A DNA stretch of 64,000 nt from Microbacterium sp. LWS13-1.2 (GTDB lineage: Bacteria; Actinomycetota; Actinomycetes; Actinomycetales; Microbacteriaceae): positions 3,782,001-3,846,000 of the forward strand of contig NZ_CP151632.1 of NCBI RefSeq assembly GCF_040144835.1, given 5' to 3'. Below are positions 62,025-64,000 of the stretch, piece by piece. A program made the position numbers and the translations under genes. Below the pieces are notes generated by a model, which was not told where the DNA came from, searched no databases, and saw only the letters and a list, made by a program, of their open reading frames with translations. Position 1 is the stretch's first letter. Each line of letters opens with the position of its first letter.

Positions 62025-62642
62025 GTGAGTGACCTGCGTGCTGAATTGAGGGGCACGGTGGCCCCTGCCGTCCCGCAGTATCGGATGCTGCTGCCGCTGG
62101 GCTGGCAGTCATACGACGTGACCGCCGATACCGAGCGGGAACTGCTGGGCGCGGCGCGGACGCGTCTTTCGCAGGCCGGTCGACCGGATCTCGCGTCGGG
62201 TCTCGCCGTCCAGGTGGGGGATGCCTTGCGCAGCCTCCGTGCGCAGGACGCGTTCGCGTTCGCGCTGGCCGGCGAGACCGCGCCGTCCTGGGCCCTCGGA
62301 GAGGCGAGTCTCGTGGGGCTCCGGCGCAAGTCCACCCCCGAGATCCCGCTGGACGCCGTGGTCGAGGACGCCGTCCGCAACCGGGGCGGCATCGCGATCG
62401 GCGAGGGGCATCGCATGGTGCGCTGGACCGAACGTCGTCCGGTCACGCTCGAGGGCGTCGCAGCGGTCTCGTTCCTCATCAACTACCTCATCCCGATTCC
62501 TGGAACCCGGCGGACGCAGGCCGTGCAATGGACGGCGACCGTCGCCCATGCGGCCGACATGGCCGAGGACGACCCGGTGCTGCTGGCGTGGGTCGCGCTC
62601 TTCGACCACCACGTCGCCACCTTCACGTGGAGCACGCGCTGA
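62025..62642 (+). CDS. unrecognised protein of the T7SS locus
   Basis: This 205-residue protein (start MSDLRAELRGTVAPAVPQYR, GTG codon) appears soluble except for a mildly hydrophobic strand near 150-165 (VSFLINYLIPIPG). I do not recognise a family. Its alpha/beta composition and position after the putative substrate suggest an accessory or immunity-like role, which is a guess. A GGGAG site lies nine bases upstream. The next gene starts two bases after its stop. Confidence 0.7.
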   Translation: MSDLRAELRGTVAPAVPQYRMLLPLGWQSYDVTADTERELLGAARTRLSQAGRPDLASGLAVQVGDALRSLRAQDAFAFALAGETAPSWALGEASLVGLRRKSTPEIPLDAVVEDAVRNRGGIAIGEGHRMVRWTERRPVTLEGVAAVSFLINYLIPIPGTRRTQAVQWTATVAHAADMAEDDPVLLAWVALFDHHVATFTWSTR

Positions 62643-62643
62643 C

Positions 62644-63261
62644 ATGCAGATCAACCTTCGACACGATCCCGAGCGCAGCCTCCCCGTTCCTCATGTCGAG
62701 CGGTCCGCCGACGAGCGCGCGCTCTGGGCACGGGAGACCGCCTACGCCTTCGCCGCACGCGAGGGATTCGACGACGCCACGGCGGAGCGCATCACCGCGG
62801 CGCTGAACGACATCGCCGGCGCGACCGGCGACGACCGCCGGAACCTGCTCCTGATCGGGGCGGATGGTCGCGTACTGGCGCCGTTCACCGTGTTCGCGGC
62901 ATCCGAACCGCTGGCCGAGCCCGAGCAGGCTGCCTTCCTGTGGTCGGCCTCGGCACTGCTGCCGCCGACCACCGAGGTCGTGGAGTCGGCGCAGCTGGGC
63001 GCCGGGATCTCGGTGACGCTGCTCGAGCGTCATGACGATCACGACTACGGATTCCGGCGCTGGCTCTTCGTCGGGCAGAACGCCACGCTCGGCGCCGTGC
63101 TCGGTCCTGTCGCACCGTACGGCCTGGCGTTCGTGGAGGACTCTGCGGGCGGCATCCTGCACGAGTCGGTCCTCGAGGGCTTCCTGCCGTCGGCCGACCG
63201 CACGCGCGTCGAAGCGCTCGATGCCGCAGTGGTGCGAGCGGGAGAGGACTGGCCGCTGTGA
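62644..63261 (+). CDS. unrecognised soluble protein of the T7SS locus
   Basis: This 205-residue acidic protein starts MQINLRHDPERSLPVPHVER. It has no signal peptide or membrane helix. It contains a strand-rich middle (LLLIGADGRVLAPFTVF, GISVTLLERHDDHDYGFRRW) that could be a small ligand-binding fold. I do not recognise it. Tight spacing before and a four-base overlap after it show that it is part of one transcript with 62025-62642 and 63258 onward. Confidence 0.7.
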   Translation: MQINLRHDPERSLPVPHVERSADERALWARETAYAFAAREGFDDATAERITAALNDIAGATGDDRRNLLLIGADGRVLAPFTVFAASEPLAEPEQAAFLWSASALLPPTTEVVESAQLGAGISVTLLERHDDHDYGFRRWLFVGQNATLGAVLGPVAPYGLAFVEDSAGGILHESVLEGFLPSADRTRVEALDAAVVRAGEDWPL

Positions 63262-64000
63262 GCGATCGCACCCTGACAAGCCTCGTCGACGAGGTCGACG
63301 AGTGGGGTCCCGTGGACTGGTGGCGGCTCGAGCTGCGCTCGTTCGTCACGGCGCCCTACGCGCAGCACGCCCTCGTCGTGCTGGCCCCGAAGGAGGCGGT
63401 GCGCGCGGAGCATCGCGGCGTCCGTGCAGGAAGCTGCCTGCAGTCCCTCGCGTACATGTTCCTGCTGGTGGCCCCGCTCGTCGGGGCGGCGGCCATGCTC
63501 CGCTGGGTCGTCGGCGGAAGCGCGTTCGACTTCCCTCTCGCCTTCGCCGGCGTGCTCACGCTCATCTCGTTCCTCGCCACCGCATGGAGCGAGTACCAGC
63601 GCTACCGTCATCCCCGCGCCGTCGCGCAGTCGGGAATCCGCACGACCACGCTGATGCACATCGTGCCCGGCCTGTTCACGGCGCTCATCGCCATCACCGC
63701 GGGGCGCGAGCTTCTGGGCGACGGCACCTGGGTCTGGCTCGTCGTCATCCTGGCCGACGTGGTGGTCTACGCGGCGATCCTCGTGCGAGGCGTGACCATC
63801 AAGGGCGGTCCGCAGAACCCGCACGACAATGTCGACCAGAGCATGAAGGAGATCCCGCCGTCGACGCTGACCGGGATCATGGCCGAGCGGGATGCCGCGA
63901 TCGACCTGCTCGTCGCACGCGGCAAGATCACCGCCGACGTCGGAGCAGAGGCCCGTACGACGGCACCGGGGTGGCTCGCGCTCACGCTCGCACCGGAGGC
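63258..64000 (+). CDS. four-helix membrane protein, 3' end beyond window
   Basis: The frame starts at a GTG that overlaps the preceding stop by four bases and stays open to the window edge, giving at least 247 residues. Four hydrophobic segments (about 60-80, 88-108, 130-150 and 155-178) suggest an integral membrane protein with a cytoplasmic N-terminus (VSDRTLTSLVDEVDEWGPVD). The family is unknown to me. It could be a membrane component of the secretion locus. Confidence 0.7.
   Translation, partial: MSDRTLTSLVDEVDEWGPVDWWRLELRSFVTAPYAQHALVVLAPKEAVRAEHRGVRAGSCLQSLAYMFLLVAPLVGAAAMLRWVVGGSAFDFPLAFAGVLTLISFLATAWSEYQRYRHPRAVAQSGIRTTTLMHIVPGLFTALIAITAGRELLGDGTWVWLVVILADVVVYAAILVRGVTIKGGPQNPHDNVDQSMKEIPPSTLTGIMAERDAAIDLLVARGKITADVGAEARTTAPGWLALTLAPE

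Overview
This window is high-GC actinobacterial chromosome, most like the family Microbacteriaceae and probably Microbacterium. That placement is an inference from gene families (a DUF222/HNH protein, the pcrA, sucCD and DUF6350-purN-purH core genes, many leaderless GTG/ATG starts behind TANNNT -10 boxes, and the very frequent heptamer GGATGCC). No rRNA, tRNA, IS element, prophage or CRISPR array was seen. About 61 genes or gene remnants were placed; two are cut by the window edges.

Layout. 0-4.5 kb: cut membrane protein, DUF336-type protein, frameshifted DUF222/HNH gene, WYL regulator. 4.6-6.5 kb: two-gene ABC exporter divergent from the WYL regulator. 6.8-10.5 kb: a 1022-residue membrane-anchored protein that resembles GH67 alpha-glucuronidases, then a lipoprotein. 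10.6-11.6 kb: OhrR-type regulator with a glutathione peroxidase. 11.7-15.9 kb: PspC envelope-stress module, with a PspC/toast-rack-like protein facing a PspC histidine kinase and LuxR-type response regulator. 16-19.4 kb: CHAD protein and helicase PcrA.

19.4-44.6 kb is accessory in character. It holds MerR/membrane-protein and ArsR-SRPBCC-DHFR-like modules, a split NHEJ pair (LigD-type polymerase and ATP-dependent ligase), a fused Ddn-GNAT enzyme, a large LuxR-type ATPase regulator, an AI-2E family transporter and a partly decayed acyl-CoA catabolic cluster. In that cluster an acyl-CoA dehydrogenase, an SDR and a TetR regulator are intact. An AMP-ligase and a thiolase are truncated head to head, and an alcohol dehydrogenase, an SDR and a MaoC hydratase survive only as fragments. 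A P-type ATPase with unusual ion-site motifs, a TetR regulator and a Rieske-tailed FAD oxidoreductase follow.

44.7-53.9 kb is core metabolism: sucC-sucD, small enzymes, a purine permease, then DUF6350-purN-purH. Between 48.4 and 48.7 kb lies a non-coding array of six copies of a 15-bp inverted-repeat motif. 54.0-64.0 kb is a type VII (ESX/WXG100) secretion locus running off the right edge: an RDD-FHA protein, an EssC/EccC-like triple-ATPase with FHA domain, two WXG100-size proteins, a probable 402-residue substrate and three unrecognised proteins.

A family of nested inverted repeats (core GCTCAACGACCG/CGGTCGTTGAGC) recurs at five intergenic sites, often between convergent genes.
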